From Alisma plantago-aquatica (lineage: Eukaryota > Streptophyta > Magnoliopsida > Alismatales > Alismataceae), in contig OY856410.1 in NCBI GenBank assembly GCA_963693085.1, forward strand, positions 560,035,906-560,099,905: 64,000 nucleotides of DNA, given 5' to 3'. The notes under the pieces were generated by a model that saw only the letters and a list, made by a program, of their open reading frames with translations, did not search any database and was not told the DNA's origin. Position numbers and translations under genes: made by a program. Below, piece by piece: positions 1 through 11,929 of this stretch. Positions within the stretch are counted from its first letter, which is position 1, and each line of letters opens with the position of its first letter.

Positions 1-1316
1 TTCGTATGGATCCTAATGAATCTATTAGTGAAATGTTTTCAAAATTCTCTATCATTGTTAATGGTTTAAGTGCCCTAGGAAAACCTATCCTTGAGGAAGA
101 TCAAGTATAAAAAATCCTTCGATCACTTCCTCCAAAATACAAGCCAAAGGTGACAACCATTGAAGAAGCAAACGACCTCACTCGACTCAAAATGGAGCAA
201 CTCATCAGCAATTTAGAAGCTCATGAGGCAGATCTAGAAGAGGAAGAAAGAAGAGAACGTGAACGTCAAAGTGGGAAGAAGAAGGATGTGGCTCTCAAAG
301 CTTCAAAAGTCGTCACACAAGAAAGTGAGGAGTCAAGTGAAGAAGAAGGAGAAGAAGCCTTGATCGTCAACGGTAAAAAATACAAAAGGTTTAAATCTAA
401 CAAAATTTCTAGTTCTTCTACCCCTCCCAGATGCTTTGAATGTGGGAAGAAAGGGCATTTCAAAAATGAATGTCCCAAAGCAAAGAAGGGAAAGAAAAGC
501 TCACACAAGAAGAAAGGAGAAAAAGCCTATAAAGCTGCATGGGATGAGTCAAGTGAGAGTGAAAGCGGAGAAGAGGTGGAATGTCTAATGGCAAGAGAAG
601 ACAATGAAGACTCTCAAGAGGTAAGCCTAATTGATCTTCCTAAAGAAGAGTTAGTTACTAATTTACAAGAAACTCATGATAAATATATTGATGCCAAGAA
701 GAAACTAAAGAAGGCTATAAAATCGAATGATGAGCTCATTACCAAATTAGATAAACTGTCTTCTGAAAAGAACAACACTGATCTTGAGAATTTATCTTTA
801 AAAACATCTTTAGATGATTGTACTAGAAAGCTACTCACTTTAGAAACAAATGTTGATATTCTTTCTAAAGAAAAGACTGAATTATTAGCTAAACTACAAA
901 ATTTTCAAACTCAGCCTATTGTGTGTAACCATTCGGACTATGATAATCTTGTAAAGGAAAAGGACTCATTGTTTTCTGATTTAGATCAAGCAAGAAAAGA
1001 TCTACACAAGAAAATGAATGACATTGCTATGTTGCAAAGAGAACTTTATGAGTTAAGAAGAAAAGATATAATTGATAACATACTAAGAGTTGGCACTGCT
1101 TTCAATGGAAGAAAAGGTTTGGGATATGCTCCAAAGAAAAATCAACCCAAAAGAACTCAAACTAGGTTTGTACCTAAGAACACAATGGCTAGAAAGAGAA
1201 ATGAAGTTGATTCTATTACTTGCCATTTCTGCTTACGTCTTGGACACTATTCCTTTTCATGTCCCTACAAGACTAAGGAGTCCGACTTAGTTTGGATCCC
1301 AAAACCCCAAACTTAG
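1..1316 (+). pseudogene. gag: Copia Gag (nucleocapsid), 5'-truncated, one in-frame stop
   Basis: The frame is open from base 3 and matches the UBN2-type copia Gag domain (a Lys-Ile-Leu-Arg-Ser-Leu-Pro-Pro stretch after a helical segment). A TAA at 108-110 interrupts it, where relatives have a sense codon, so this copy cannot make full-length Gag without readthrough. A CX2CX4HX4C zinc knuckle (CFECGKKGHFKNEC) lies at about 432-473. It is followed by an acidic Ser/Glu stretch and a long Lys/Glu/Leu coiled coil at about 640-1080. A second Cys/His cluster (CHFCLRLGHYSFSC) lies at about 1222-1263. Gag packages element RNA into particles. The frame ends with TAG at 1314-1316, about 440 bases before the protease. 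Confidence 0.88.
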
Positions 1317-1756
1317 TAGAGTGGAATGTAGTTGAGATATGACCAAATGCTTTATTTTGCTATTTATATTGTCTTATCTCAACTAAAAGGTGTCATGCAT
1401 ATTGTTATTATTTTTCTGCATTGTTGTTCTGAAACAGAAACCTTGTCAGTCGAAGTATTGTCGACCGAGCTTTGGATCGGTCGAAGTATTGTCGACCGAC
1501 TGGATGTCTTTAACAAATCAAAATTTACAGCACCTATTTCGGTCGAAAATTGGTCAATCGAGCAAATTTCTGCGTTTCTTTGCTTGTAATACAGTAACCT
1601 TCTCGATCGACAAATTTTCGACCGAGACAGATATCGGTCGAACAATTGTCGACCGACTGGTTTTCTGTATCAGAACTTTTATACAAGTATGAACTTAAAA
1701 AGTTTCTAACCATATCGGACCATCACATGGGTACCAAAATCTACATTTTAATGCAG
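1317..1756 (+). other. Non-coding gag-pol spacer holding a palindrome array
   Basis: Between the Gag stop and the first recognisable protease residues lie about 440 bases with no conserved coding. Pol is in a different frame from Gag (frame 2 versus frame 0). The spacer carries five copies of a palindromic module annotated separately. It ends in TTTTAATGCAG just before the protease, which resembles a splice acceptor. I found no donor whose joining would give an open Gag-Pol frame, so how Pol is expressed is unresolved. Confidence 0.6.
1446..1656. repeat. Five TCGGTCGA/TCGACCGA inverted-repeat units in the gag-pol spacer
   Basis: Units start at 1446, 1477, 1539, 1603 and 1634. Each is an 8-base arm, a 7-base AT-rich loop and the complementary arm. 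The units at 1477-1499 and 1634-1656 are perfect and the others carry one or two mismatches. Start-to-start distances are 31, 62, 64 and 31, close to multiples of 31 bp. The same arm sequence recurs in the 3' LTR at 5523-5725. Confidence 0.85.
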
Positions 1757-4700
1757 GAATGGGTAGTTGACAGTGGATGCTCCAAACATATGACCGGGAA
1801 CAAGGATGCATTTCAAAATTTTGAAGAAAAGAAAAGTGGAACGGTCACCTTTGGAGACAATGGTAAGGGCAAAATCGTTGGAATAGGTAATGTTGGAACA
1901 AACCTCGAAATTAAGAATGTTCTACTTGTTGATGGTTTGCACCATAACTTGATAAGTGTTAGCCAATTATGTGATAGTGGTTATGATGTTTTATTTAACA
2001 AAACCTGCTGCAAGTTATTAATAGAAAATACTACAAATGTTGTTTATGAAGGAAATAGAGTTGGAAATCTTTATATTCTTAAACCTAACTCTATGAAAAC
2101 AGTAGTGGGAAAATGCTTGCTTGCAAATGACAATACCTTACAAATATGGCATAAAAAGCTAGGACATGCTAGTTCACATGTTATCAAAAAGTTAGTGAAA
2201 TATGATCTTGTTCGAGGATTGCCCACTTTATCTTTTGATCAAGTTGAAAACTGTGAACCATGCACAATGGGAAAGCAAACTAAAACATCTTTCAAATCAA
2301 AACATGTACTTAGCACCAGTAGATCATTAGAATTAATTCATATGGATTTATTTGGACCAATGAGGACACAATCAATCGGTGGTAAGAAATACTGTTTTGT
2401 TATTGTTGATGATTATAGTAGATATACATGGGTACATTTTATTGCAACTAAAGATGATACTATTCATGTTTTTATGCAATTTTGTTCCAAGATTGAAAAT
2501 CTCTTACAAAATAAAATATGTACCATTAGAAGTGATCATGGTGGGGAATTTGAAAATCATACATTTGAAGAGTTTTGTACATCTCAAGGATACACTCATA
2601 ATTTTTCTACTCGACGCACCCCACAGCAAAATGGTATAGTTGAAAGGAAAAATCGATCACTACAAGAAATGGCTAGAACTATGGTGCTTGAACATAACAC
2701 ACCTAAAACCTTTTGGGCTGAAGCTGTAAACACTGCATGCTATGTGCTAAATAGAGTAACTGTTCACTCTCATTTAAAGAAAACTCCATATGAATTAATA
2801 CATTCTAAGAAACCTAGAGTTGACTATTTTCATACCTTTGGCTCCACATGTTATATCTTAAATACCAAAGACGATAGAGATAAGTTTGACTCAAAATCAC
2901 ACAAAGCATTCTTTTTGGGATATTCCACTTCTAGCAAAGCTTTTAGAGTATATAACACTATATCTAGAAAAGTTGAGGAATCTATTCACGTTTCCTTTCA
3001 TGAAGAATCCCCATCTGAAAATCTAGAAATCATAGATCTCACTAATCAATTCGAAAATTTAAACATACCAAACGATAGTGAGAAAGGTGCTACAAATAAT
3101 CACCAAACTGAACCACAACCTACACCTAGACTTATTAAATATCATCCTCAAGAATTAATTATTGGAGATCCTAATGATAAAGTCAAAACTCGTTCTTCCT
3201 TTAAAGATGTTGCAAACATGGCTTTTGTTTCTATCATTGAACCTAAAAAGATATCTGAAGCTCTTAAAGATGACTATTGGATAATAGCCATGCAAGAAGA
3301 ATTGAATCAATTCACTAAAAATGATGTATGGGACTTAGTTCCTAAACCACAAGATAAAACCATAATAGGAACTAAATGGGTTTTTAGGAACAAGCTAAAT
3401 GAGTCAGGAGAAGTAATAAGGAATAAAGCTCAGTTAGTAGCACAAGGATATAATCAACAAGAAGGAATAGATTTTGATGAAACATATGCACCCGTAGCTA
3501 GACTTGAAGCCATTAGGATGTTACTAGCTATTGCTGCCCATAAAAACATCAAACTCTATCAAATGGATGTCAAAAGTGCTTTTCTAAATGGCATCATTCA
3601 AGAAGAAGTTTATGTGGCCCAACCACCTGGTTTTGAAATTCCAGAAAAAGGTGACTATGTTTATAAACTTAAGAAAGCACTTTATGGTTTAAAACAAGCA
3701 CCTAGAAATTGGTATGAAAGGCTCAAAACATATCTTTTTGATAATGGGTTTTCTATTGGAAATTCAGATTCTACTTTATTTTTCAAAACATATACATCTG
3801 ATTTCCTAGTTGTGCAAATATATGTTGATGACATTATTTTTGGAGCTTCAAATGATTCATTGTGCACACAATTTAGTGATATTATGCAAAAAGAATTTGA
3901 AATGAGCCTCATGGGTAAACTAACTTTCTTTCTTGGTTTTCAAATTAAGCAAACATCTGCCGGAATATTCATAAGCCAAGAAAAATATACTAAAGAACTC
4001 TTAAAACGTTTTGGGATGGATCAATGCAAACATGCTACTACTCCTATGGCTACTTTTGTCAAAATTGATAAGGATGAAAATGGGGAACCTATTGATGATT
4101 CCTTATATAGAGCCATGATTGGTAGTTTGCTTTACTTAACGGCTTCTAGACCGGACATTATGTTTTCTGTTGGTCTTTGTGCTCGATTTCAATCACAACC
4201 TATGCATTCTCATTTTCTAGCCGTTAAACGAGTTTTTCGTTACCTAGCCGGTACTACTTGCTTTGGTTTATGGTATCCAAAAGGACAATCCTTGGATTTC
4301 AAAGCTTATACTGATGCGGATTATGCTGGTTGTCGAATTGATCGCAAGAGTACTAGTGGTGGCTGTTTCTTATTAGGGAGAGCTTTAGTATCTTGGTTTA
4401 GCAAGAAACAAAATACGGTTGCCCTATCTACAACTGAAGCTGAATATATGGCAGCTGGGTCTTGTTGTGCTCAAGTGCTTTATATGCAACAAGTGTTAAG
4501 CGATTATGGTTTTAATCTTTCATCTACGCCTATTTTTTGTGACAACACAAGCACCATAAACTTAGCACACAATCCTATTTTACACAGCCGAGCTAAACAT
4601 ATTGAAATCCGTCATCATTTTTTAAGGGATCACATCTCCAAAAATCATGTTTCCCTTCATCATGTTGATACGGAAGATCAATTGGCTGATATTTTTACAA

Positions 4701-4792
4701 AACCACTTCCACTAGATCAATTTAACAACATTAGGAAGCAATTGCTTATCACTCCTTTGGAGGATGTTTTCTTTGATATTTGTGCTACTTAA
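1646..4792 (+). CDS. pol: Copia Pol polyprotein: protease, integrase, reverse transcriptase, RNase H
   Basis: The frame is open for 1048 codons. Residue 1 is encoded by TTG, so the real start is unknown; the first in-frame ATG is at about 1727. Domains in order: aspartic protease DSGCSKH near residue 42; GAG-pre-integrase HHCC zinc domain near 168-205 (HKKLGH, CEPC); integrase core with Asp in HMDLFGPM (about 233), Asp in RSDHGGEF (about 296) and Glu in NGIVERK (about 332); reverse transcriptase from about 575, with catalytic YVDD near 726; RNase H with YTDADYAG near 888 and a later STTEAEYM. It processes Gag-Pol, copies RNA to DNA and integrates it. All catalytic motifs are present. One conserved Arg in the RT KA-R-LVAQGY motif is Gln, consistent with C-to-T decay. 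Confidence 0.96.
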   Translation: MSTDWFSVSELLYKYELKKFLTISDHHMGTKIYILMQEWVVDSGCSKHMTGNKDAFQNFEEKKSGTVTFGDNGKGKIVGIGNVGTNLEIKNVLLVDGLHHNLISVSQLCDSGYDVLFNKTCCKLLIENTTNVVYEGNRVGNLYILKPNSMKTVVGKCLLANDNTLQIWHKKLGHASSHVIKKLVKYDLVRGLPTLSFDQVENCEPCTMGKQTKTSFKSKHVLSTSRSLELIHMDLFGPMRTQSIGGKKYCFVIVDDYSRYTWVHFIATKDDTIHVFMQFCSKIENLLQNKICTIRSDHGGEFENHTFEEFCTSQGYTHNFSTRRTPQQNGIVERKNRSLQEMARTMVLEHNTPKTFWAEAVNTACYVLNRVTVHSHLKKTPYELIHSKKPRVDYFHTFGSTCYILNTKDDRDKFDSKSHKAFFLGYSTSSKAFRVYNTISRKVEESIHVSFHEESPSENLEIIDLTNQFENLNIPNDSEKGATNNHQTEPQPTPRLIKYHPQELIIGDPNDKVKTRSSFKDVANMAFVSIIEPKKISEALKDDYWIIAMQEELNQFTKNDVWDLVPKPQDKTIIGTKWVFRNKLNESGEVIRNKAQLVAQGYNQQEGIDFDETYAPVARLEAIRMLLAIAAHKNIKLYQMDVKSAFLNGIIQEEVYVAQPPGFEIPEKGDYVYKLKKALYGLKQAPRNWYERLKTYLFDNGFSIGNSDSTLFFKTYTSDFLVVQIYVDDIIFGASNDSLCTQFSDIMQKEFEMSLMGKLTFFLGFQIKQTSAGIFISQEKYTKELLKRFGMDQCKHATTPMATFVKIDKDENGEPIDDSLYRAMIGSLLYLTASRPDIMFSVGLCARFQSQPMHSHFLAVKRVFRYLAGTTCFGLWYPKGQSLDFKAYTDADYAGCRIDRKSTSGGCFLLGRALVSWFSKKQNTVALSTTEAEYMAAGSCCAQVLYMQQVLSDYGFNLSSTPIFCDNTSTINLAHNPILHSRAKHIEIRHHFLRDHISKNHVSLHHVDTEDQLADIFTKPLPLDQFNNIRKQLLITPLEDVFFDICAT

Positions 4793-5184
4793 ACAAAAAC
4801 TCTTGTTTACATTTTTGGCTTTTTAAATGGACATCTTTTTCATTTGATTTGATGGGATATCTAATTAAGGGGGAGTTTTTATTCTTAACGGTTATCTTTT
4901 TGAAATGACAAAGGGGGAGAGATAAATATAAAACTAAAATTTAGTAATTATGTAAAACTCAATCAATGAGTTTCATAAATAAACTCTTGGCTTTACATTG
5001 AAAGTTGCTATATTCCCAAATGATCTGGATTTCATGTTCCATAATTCATGGGGAATAATAAGCACACATTTTATACACAAGAGAAAAAGCTACAAAAGGT
5101 AATCTAAAGGTATGAAACTCATATGTTTTATATTTCCTTTATTTATATTTTGGAAATGTTTGTCATCTTCAAAAAGGGGGAGAT
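4793..5184 (+). promoter_or_regulatory. 3' untranslated region with three polypurine tracts
   Basis: Purine runs of the AAGGGGGAGA type lie at 4865-4875, 4911-4920 and 5171-5183. The last abuts the 3' LTR and should prime plus-strand DNA synthesis. Multiple tracts are, to my knowledge, a recognised Sirevirus trait. No coding sequence is evident. Confidence 0.85.
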
Positions 5185-5522
5185 TGTTGGCTAAATGGAC
5201 ATCTATAAATCCCTTTGTTTTGATTATGACAAACATTTCATTCTTATTGATCTAACAAGCTACTTGAGTGTGCAGGATGACAAAGTAACAAGGGAAAATC
5301 TACAAGCTTACATATTTATATTTTCATGCAATGTAATCACTGTTGTAAAAACTTGTACAAAAATTATAATGTACAAGTACTTAGAATTGCATGTAAATCA
5401 AGCGTTAGATTCTCCCTAGCCAAACACCACAGTTAGACAAGTCATCCCATTCAAATAGGATTATTTTTTGCACACTCACACACATAATTAGTGCCTAAAT
5501 TGAAACCTTGAAACAGGATCAA

Positions 5523-5725
5523 TCTCGGTCGACAAACTCCTCGACCGAGACACTCTCGGTCGACAATCTTCTCGACCGAGAAAGATCCAAAGTAGCCGTT
5601 AGACACAACAGACAAGTTAGTTGGCAGTTGATGAAATACGTTGCAAATCACTTGTTCCAGAGAGCCTGTCGGTCGACAAAAGTTCGACCGAGTAGGTATC
5701 TCGGTCGACCATTTGTCGACCGAGA
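5523..5725. repeat. Four perfect TCTCGGTCGA-type inverted repeats in LTR U3
   Basis: Stem-loops lie at 5523-5550 and 5554-5581 (10-bp arms, 8-base loops), 5669-5691 (8-bp arms, 7-base loop) and 5699-5725 (10-bp arms, 7-base loop). The two pairs have internal spacings of about 31 bp and are separated by 88 bases. Arms are perfectly conserved while loops vary. The last unit ends 136 bases before the TATA box. Confidence 0.9.
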
Positions 5726-5860
5726 TGGTCTCTGACAGCAACTGCGGAATTAATTAATTAGCCGTTGTTAAAGCAACAACTTTGTACCTAACAGCTAGTT
5801 AAGCACTTAGAAACCCCTAGAAGTTGTCTAGAACGTCCTTAAGCATCCTTAGGCCATTCC

Positions 5861-5868
5861 TATAAATA
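5861..5868 (+). promoter_or_regulatory. LTR TATA box (TATAAATA)
   Basis: It is a consensus TATA box inside the LTR, downstream of the palindrome cluster, in the position expected for the U3/R promoter that would drive genomic RNA. Confidence 0.75.
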
Positions 5869-6413
5869 GGACAAGCCATAGGACACCTAAACTCACTTGT
5901 TTACACTTGCTACACTTGAGAAAATACTTGAGCATACTTGAGCAATCTGTTGCAAGCAAATTGAGCACTGTGATCATTGGCCTACTTTCTCCTTAGCTCA
6001 AATTCGTGTCCTATAGGCTAGAATCTCCTACCCACAACAATCACAAGTTCACACATTTGGTTAGGAGATCTATACGCTTGATATAGGCATATCAAGCCTT
6101 GGGCTTTAAAGGATAAGTTGTAATTTCCTTTTTCTTTCTTATTCCCTATTACTGTTTGTACTCTCCTTGCTACTCCTAGGTTGGAGGCTGCGGATTGGAG
6201 AGGGTGAAGATCTTCTTGGAAAAGAAGGAGACTTTGAGCTACTTCAGAAGGCTGGTGCAACGGGAGGTTACTTCTAGAGAGGAAGGCTACTTCAAGGGGG
6301 AGCTTGGAGTTACTTCAAGAAGGCTACCTCAGGGTTGGTGCACCTACTTCAAGTGAAGGCTGTTCAAAGGGTGTGGTTGAAAGTATTGTATTTTGTATAA
6401 ATCCTCGAGAGGT

Positions 6414-6419
6414 AATAAA
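6414..6419 (+). terminator. LTR polyadenylation signal AATAAA
   Basis: AATAAA followed by a second overlapping TAAATA lies about 550 bases after the TATA box and 185 before the LTR end, as expected for 3' processing of element RNA. Confidence 0.6.
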
Positions 6420-6604
6420 ATAAATACTTTCAAATCCCGGTTGGGTAAGCAACCGGGTAGTGGACTGACAACTATAGTATTTGCTATAGTTGGAACCACT
6501 CTAAACGCCTGTCTCCTTCTTCTAATCTCAATTTTGGTTGTTTGAGTTAAATAATTATTAAAATCACTATAAAACTCTATTCACCCCCCCTCTAGTAGTT
6601 TTCA

Positions 6605-7080
6605 GGTCTTTCCTGAGCGCATGGGACAACTGGAGCTGTAATTTGTTTACCAAAAAATAGGGAAAGCCAAGGTAGGATGAACCAAAAGTGAGGACCAAGA
6701 GAGGGTCTCATACCCTAAAGACCAAGTAGAATCATTTGTGGGGTCAAAACACACGTTTCATGGTCACAATACACACACAACCAAGGAAAGAGTACAAACG
6801 TATGGGACTTGGCTCTACAAATCAGAAGGAGCTGAGTCAAGGAGAGATTTCATCGAGTAAAGTAGGTTCTAAGGGGTTCTTGCCTAAGCATAGGGGACAA
6901 CTGGAGCTACAAGTCATTTATTAGAAAATAGGGGAAGCCAAGGTAGGATGAACAAAAAGTGAGGAGCAAGAGAGGGACTTGTGCCATAAAGACTAGGTAG
7001 AATCATTTGTACGATCAAGACACACACTGCATGGTCACAAAACACGTAGAGTCAAGGAAAGAGTACAACAGTGGTACTGG
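6605..7080. repeat. Two direct repeats, period 271 bp
   Basis: The block starting GGGACAACTGGAGCT at 6623 recurs at 6894. Similarity continues through GGGGAAGCCAAGGTAGGATGA, AGTAGAATCATTTGT and CATGGTCACAA up to the end of the second copy near 7070. I see no coding sequence. It may be a fragment of a tandem or retroelement leader sequence. Confidence 0.75.
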
Positions 7081-7500
7081 GTGCAGAAATTAGGAAAAAT
7101 GGAACCTTGGGAAATGCCTCATAAGATGACCTTTTAGGGGTTAGATAAGCTTCATTAGACCTTCATGAGCACTCTCTTTGACTTCCAATGAGTCGTACAC
7201 CTTTAGGTTTCTCTACCAATGAGCTCTACTCAATAGTTCATGGTGAATTTGTTGGGAGGCCAAAAGAGTGTAACGTGTGCCAAAATGAGACTGGGGTCAT
7301 GTTGGAGATGGAATGTAGATGGTACAATAATGCATTGAATTTTATCTACTTTTAACAGGCTGTTCTGCCATGTATTTCAGGTATAATTGTTCATATTGAT
7401 ATTATTTATGCATTTTTATCATTATTATTATGTGAAATACTATTGCATCAAATATTAAGTATTTTTTCCAAATTAAGACACTTTTCCATATATTATTTGG
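7081..7500. other. Unassigned non-coding sequence
   Basis: I see no gene, tandem repeat or terminal structure here. It separates the 271-bp repeats from the LTR-like region of Athila-like element A and may include the left end of that LTR. Confidence 0.4.
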
Positions 7501-7544
7501 ACTTCCCTTGGTCTTTCCATGTTTCTGGTAATTGGAGCACTTAT

Positions 7545-8911
7545 AAGGCAACCCAGTGGTATCGACACCAGAATCGGTGGTACTGACGTAAGGCAAAAAT
7601 ACAACATGTTGATTGAAAAAATCTAGGTGCTACCGAGAGGCAACTTGGTGCTATTGAGTTTGAGTTTGAGACCACCAAGATATAAAATCAGTGCAACTGA
7701 CTTTTGACCCAGAGAGCAATAGGAACTGAGTTTTTCAACTCACTGCTATCAACCTACTAGTCAACAATGCCAACATTTATCAATAGGAGAATTTAGAAAC
7801 CACAAGATAGAAACTCAGCGCTACCGACCCACCCGTCAATAGTATTCACATTCAGTAAGGGTTTCAAGTTAGTTAGAGACATTGTGACCAATGTAGAGTT
7901 TAGATTATGTCAGATCTGAAAGTCATGACTTAATGACAGCCAAAGTCCCACTTATGACCTAAGTAGAGTTTTCCCAAACAAAAGGGAGAATGTTCTATTC
8001 TATTACAATAGAGCACGGGGCTGAGAGAGGAGGAGACATAGGATACAACCACATAGCATACAATCTGGGCATTTTAAGAGTTGATTTATAGCCAGAACAC
8101 TACATATCGAGATGTTCGCTAGAGGAGATCTTCCAGACCAACTTCTCTAGGGTTTTTCATTAGATTTCCTGGTGTTTATCTATTTGTTTCTCTCTTCTCA
8201 TATGTCTTTGTTGATAGAGATCATGCAGGGCTAATCCCCTTTGTTCCTTAGGACCAGGGTGTATCCCGATTTTATATTAAAATTTATATCATGATTTAAT
8301 ACATATATTTCTCTTAAATTTTGAACATATATCTATAATTGTCTCATGAATTACCTATCCTTGATCACCATAGTTAGTTATTTAGACCATTAATTTCTCT
8401 AGAAGAGAGATTAAGGGTTGGAAAGGTCATAGGATTTACTCAACCTATATCTTGCCTTGATAGAGGGCTTACATCTATGAAGGGAATAACCCAGAGGTCT
8501 CGTTAAAGCACCTAGCTAATTCCTAAATTTCTATGGGAGTGGTATTTGTCTTAGCATAGGTAGTGTATTATGTTGCAGGAGTGGGTAATACTTGCTACTG
8601 GTCCCGTGGTCTAGAGATTAGGATAAATAACTACTAATGAAATAGAGTTAATTTCAATGTGAACCGTGGTGAAACTAATATCCTAATGAATCCATCCAAT
8701 CTGTGATCACAATCCACTTAATTTAGTTTTCAATTCTTGAAATTAGTTTTAATCAAACAATCAATCACTTTTTCACTATGCATTGTTGATCACATTACAA
8801 TTAGTATTAGTTTTTGGATTAACATTTTCCTAAGTTCAACATTCAGGCCTAATAGGCCTATACTACTTGACATGTATACTTGTATTTTGCATGCATAGTC
8901 TGGGCATGTCA
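7545..8911 (+). repeat. 5' LTR-like region of element A (left edge unresolved)
   Basis: The right edge is set by a CA at 8910-8911, six bases before the primer-binding site, matching the arrangement in element C. The left part (7545-7860) contains GGTATCGAC, GGTACTGAC and GTGCTACCGAG words related to the larger array after integrase. A TGTT at about 7991 after the purine run ACAAAAGGGAGAA could be an alternative LTR start. Confidence 0.5.
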
Positions 8912-8917
8912 AGGCTT

Positions 8918-8935
8918 TGATGTCGTTGTCGGAGA
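8918..8935 (+). other. Decayed primer-binding site, tRNA-Asp type
   Basis: The 18 bases match the Athila-type tRNA-Asp primer site (TGGCGCCGTTGCCGGGGA) at 13 positions. All five differences are C-to-T or G-to-A transitions, as expected from deamination of methylated cytosines. Confidence 0.78.
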
Positions 8936-9450
8936 AATGGAAGCTCCAACACTATAAGTGATGTGAGTGGCCACTCTAAGCCATTTATTTTCTTTTATTT
9001 AAATTTCAAATCTTCTTTTATTTAAATTGAACATATAATTGAAAAATAAATCTTATTTTATCGATCGAATACTATTCACATTCTTACTCATGACTATTGC
9101 ATTTTCAGGTGCTAGTGTATGGTTCAGACTAGAACCACCGACTACAGGGAATCAACTCCACATGGTATAAGCCCAAAAGAACTTCTTCGTAGGTCTAGAG
9201 AGTATGATAGCTCAAGAGAAAAGACTTCTCAATACTCCATCACCATAGGAAAAGTAAGAAATGGCAGGAAAAGAAGATCCTAACAAAAAAGAGTGAGTTG
9301 GAGCCAAGCTTGAAGAATAGACCACTTGGGAGAAAACCAAGGCATCTTCAACCACAACACAATTGGGGTATGTTAAAAGGTAAGTAATTAATGTGGGAAG
9401 TTACAAGATAGATCTCGGGCTGGTGGCACTTATTAAATCCTAATCATTTC
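8936..9450 (+). other. Leader of element A, non-coding
   Basis: About 500 bases between the primer-binding site and gag hold no recognisable frame. This is normal for Athila-type elements. Confidence 0.5.
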
Positions 9451-10420
9451 ATGGCCTCGCTATGGAGGACCCAATGGAACACATCAATGGCTTTGTGGAG
9501 AGATGTGATATGTTGAATATTGTCAGGGTTCCAACCATAATAATCTATCTGAAGTTGTTCTCCTATTCACTATCAAAGAAGGCAAAATCATGGTTTCTCA
9601 GTCATCCTTTTGAATCTATAGAGACATGGGATGAGGTGATAGATTCATTCTTTGAAAGGTGCATTCCACTATAGAAAATACAATACTTGGTCGGGAGGAT
9701 CTATAAATTCAAACAACTTGCTGAGGAAACTTATTCAGAAGCCTGTGAGAGATTCTAAAACATGTTGAGGAATGTTCCCCATCATGGTACTGATCTTTAT
9801 GGCTAGGCAAAAACATTTTACTATGGGCTACATAAAGGGAAGAGAACGACCCTTAACAATGCAAGAGTAGGTTCTTTTTTGAACAACAAAGACACAAGGT
9901 GTCATTAGATTCTAAAGAATATGGCTAAGAATCAATCTTGGGGAGAAGAGCGTGACTCACTAGCAGTGTTTAAAAATGTTGTGGAATCAAGGGAGATTAA
10001 TGTATTGAAGGAGAAAATGGACACCCTCACAAGGAAAATTGAGAAGAAATCAGGAACCTCATCTAGTGGTGATGAGGAAAAGTGCATGAATATGTAGAAT
10101 AATTGAGACGGAAATGACTATGCATGGAGGAAAAATCCTAAGGTCTCATGGAAGGATCCTAACAATTTTCAACAAGATCCATCATAGGTGTAGAAACCTA
10201 AAAAATAATAGGAAAACATGTCTCAACAATACTAGCATGATAGGGGTCCCAACAAGATACACCAGATAGAGGATATGTTGAACTTGTTGGCGAATTAGAT
10301 TGAGGCACTCTTTGACCAATAAAAGAGAGTGCAGAAAAATCAACGAGCACAAATCCACAACATAGAAAACTAGATTTCTCAACTAGCATTGGAAGTGGCA
10401 TCCCTCAAGAAACCCAGACA
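9450..10420 (+). pseudogene. gag: Element A Gag (retrotrans_gag type)
   Basis: The frame at 9462-9674 reads as a gypsy Gag core: EDPMEHINGF, then a Leu/Phe segment, KAKSWFLSHPF and ETWDEVIDSFFERC. After stops it continues near 9690-9830 with a segment ending LRNVPHHG, equivalent to the Athila cysteine/proline/His-His region. Downstream the frame shifts repeatedly. I see no intact zinc knuckle. It is inactive as a capsid gene. Confidence 0.8.
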
Positions 10421-10899
10421 GTAAGGATTTCTAGGAAATACAAATATTCCATCCAACAATAAGTAGGTGAAAGAAGTACTTCTTCGCAGTGGTAAAGTGT
10501 TGATGAAAGATAACAATATGGCTCCACACAAAAAACTACCACAGCTAATACGAGGGATATGACAGAGACTAGTCCTCTAGAGAAGCCACAAGAAACCACA
10601 CCGTAAGAGGGGAGCCCAGAATTCAAATGAGTAGAAGCAGAATAAGGAGTCCTATATATCACCCCATCAACACAAACTATGCCTCCAATACCATTTCCTT
10701 AAAGCTTAAAGGCCAAGAAGGTATGATTAGCAGCTTAAGAAATTGCTAGACACATTTAGGAAGCTCCAGATCAACCTACCGCTAGTAGATGCTATTGAGA
10801 AAATTTCTTCCTATGGAAAGTACTTAAAGGATATTATCAACAAGAAGACGAGGACTCTAGATTCTAATGTTGTTGTCTTAAGGGATGAGGTCAGTGCAT

Positions 10900-11380
10900 T
10901 GATACAAAGAAAAATGCCATGAAAGAGAAAAGATCCAGGGTGTTTCAACATACCATGCTACATTGGCAAGGTCACATTTGGATAATCACTGTATGATTTT
11001 GGGGAAAGCATTAACTTGATATAATTGGCTACATTCAAGAAACTAGGACTCGATGAATCAATGAAGAGCAACATGATCATTCAGTTGGCAAACAACTCAG
11101 TGGTGAGACCAATTAGTATTTATGAAGATGTGCTTGTAAAGGTGAACAAATTTATTTTTCTAGTAGATTTTTTCATCATGGAGATGTAGGATGACTATGC
11201 CAATGAACTTATTTTAGGCCGGCCATTCCAATCCACATCAGATGTCATTTGCGATATGGGAAGAGGAAGATTGACATTGGGGATCCAGGATGAACGATTT
11301 GATATCAAGCTACCCGACTATAAATTGTTGGATAAGGAAAGTGAACAATGCTACATGATCCAACATTTGGGCAATCCGGT
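10900..11380 (+). pseudogene. Element A aspartic protease region
   Basis: Translated in fragments, the segment shows KRKDPGCFNIPC, a flap-region VRPISIYEDVLVKVNKF and ELILGRPF, all typical of Athila proteases. The active-site equivalent of DLGAS reads DFGES, followed by stops in place of Met-Pro. Several TAG and TAA codons interrupt it, so the enzyme is dead. Confidence 0.75.
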
Positions 11381-11929
11381 GTGACTATTATTAGGAAAAT
11401 AATTTCTAGATATGGCTCACATCATGATAAAGGTGGACAAGGGTACTCCTATTGTGGACATAATGGAGCATGCAAAGTAGATTTCTTTAGCAAAAGTTGT
11501 GAAGTACCATGATGATATAGAGGAAGAGGAGCACTCAATCATAGTTTCAGATGTGATGTCCTCTGCAATGATACAAGCTTATCCACCACTACATCTAGAA
11601 ACTTCTCATGAACCTGGTGGATGACTGCACACTCTATCACTCACTGGAGGAGTGTGCCTTGTTTTTAGGACCTTGTCTTATTTCTACAGTGGACAATACG
11701 AAGACATAGGACCACCACCTTCACCATTGGTTCCATCTCTATAGTGTCCTCCTGAGTTAGAATTGAAGCCATTTCCACCTCATTTAAGGTACACATTCTT
11801 GGCAGTGGATAAAAAGCTACCTATGATAATTTTAGCAGCACTGAGTGTGAAGGAGGAGGTGTAGTTGCTCATGGTTTTCAAAAGTCACTAGGTCACATTT
11901 GAGTGGTCCATTGTGTACAAAAAGAGGAT

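Larger units (their letters stand above)
1..6604 (+). mobile_element. Ty1/copia LTR retrotransposon, Sirevirus-like, 5' end outside the window
   Basis: The order Gag, protease, integrase, reverse transcriptase, RNase H is the copia order. The RT and RNase H wording, a long Gag with a C-terminal coiled coil, and three polypurine tracts before the 3' LTR all resemble the Sirevirus (SIRE/Maximus) lineage. The 5' LTR, primer-binding site and Gag N-terminus lie left of base 1. The Pol frame is uninterrupted for over 1000 codons and Gag has one stop, so the copy is fairly young. Lineage is judged from remembered motif similarity. Confidence 0.9.
5185..6604 (+). repeat. 3' LTR of the copia element, 1420 bp
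   Basis: The LTR begins TGTTGGC directly after the polypurine tract and ends at a CA (6603-6604) after the CACCCCCCCTCTAG stretch typical of Sirevirus LTR ends. It contains four perfect inverted repeats, a TATA box and a polyadenylation signal in the expected order. The 5' LTR is not in the window, so the ends rest on TG/CA and context only. Confidence 0.82.

Noticed and set aside
1316..1756. Spliced intron joining Gag to Pol
   Set aside because: The acceptor-like TGCAG at 1752-1756 is attractive, but joining from the GT at 1316-1317 gives an immediate TAG and no other donor restores a frame.
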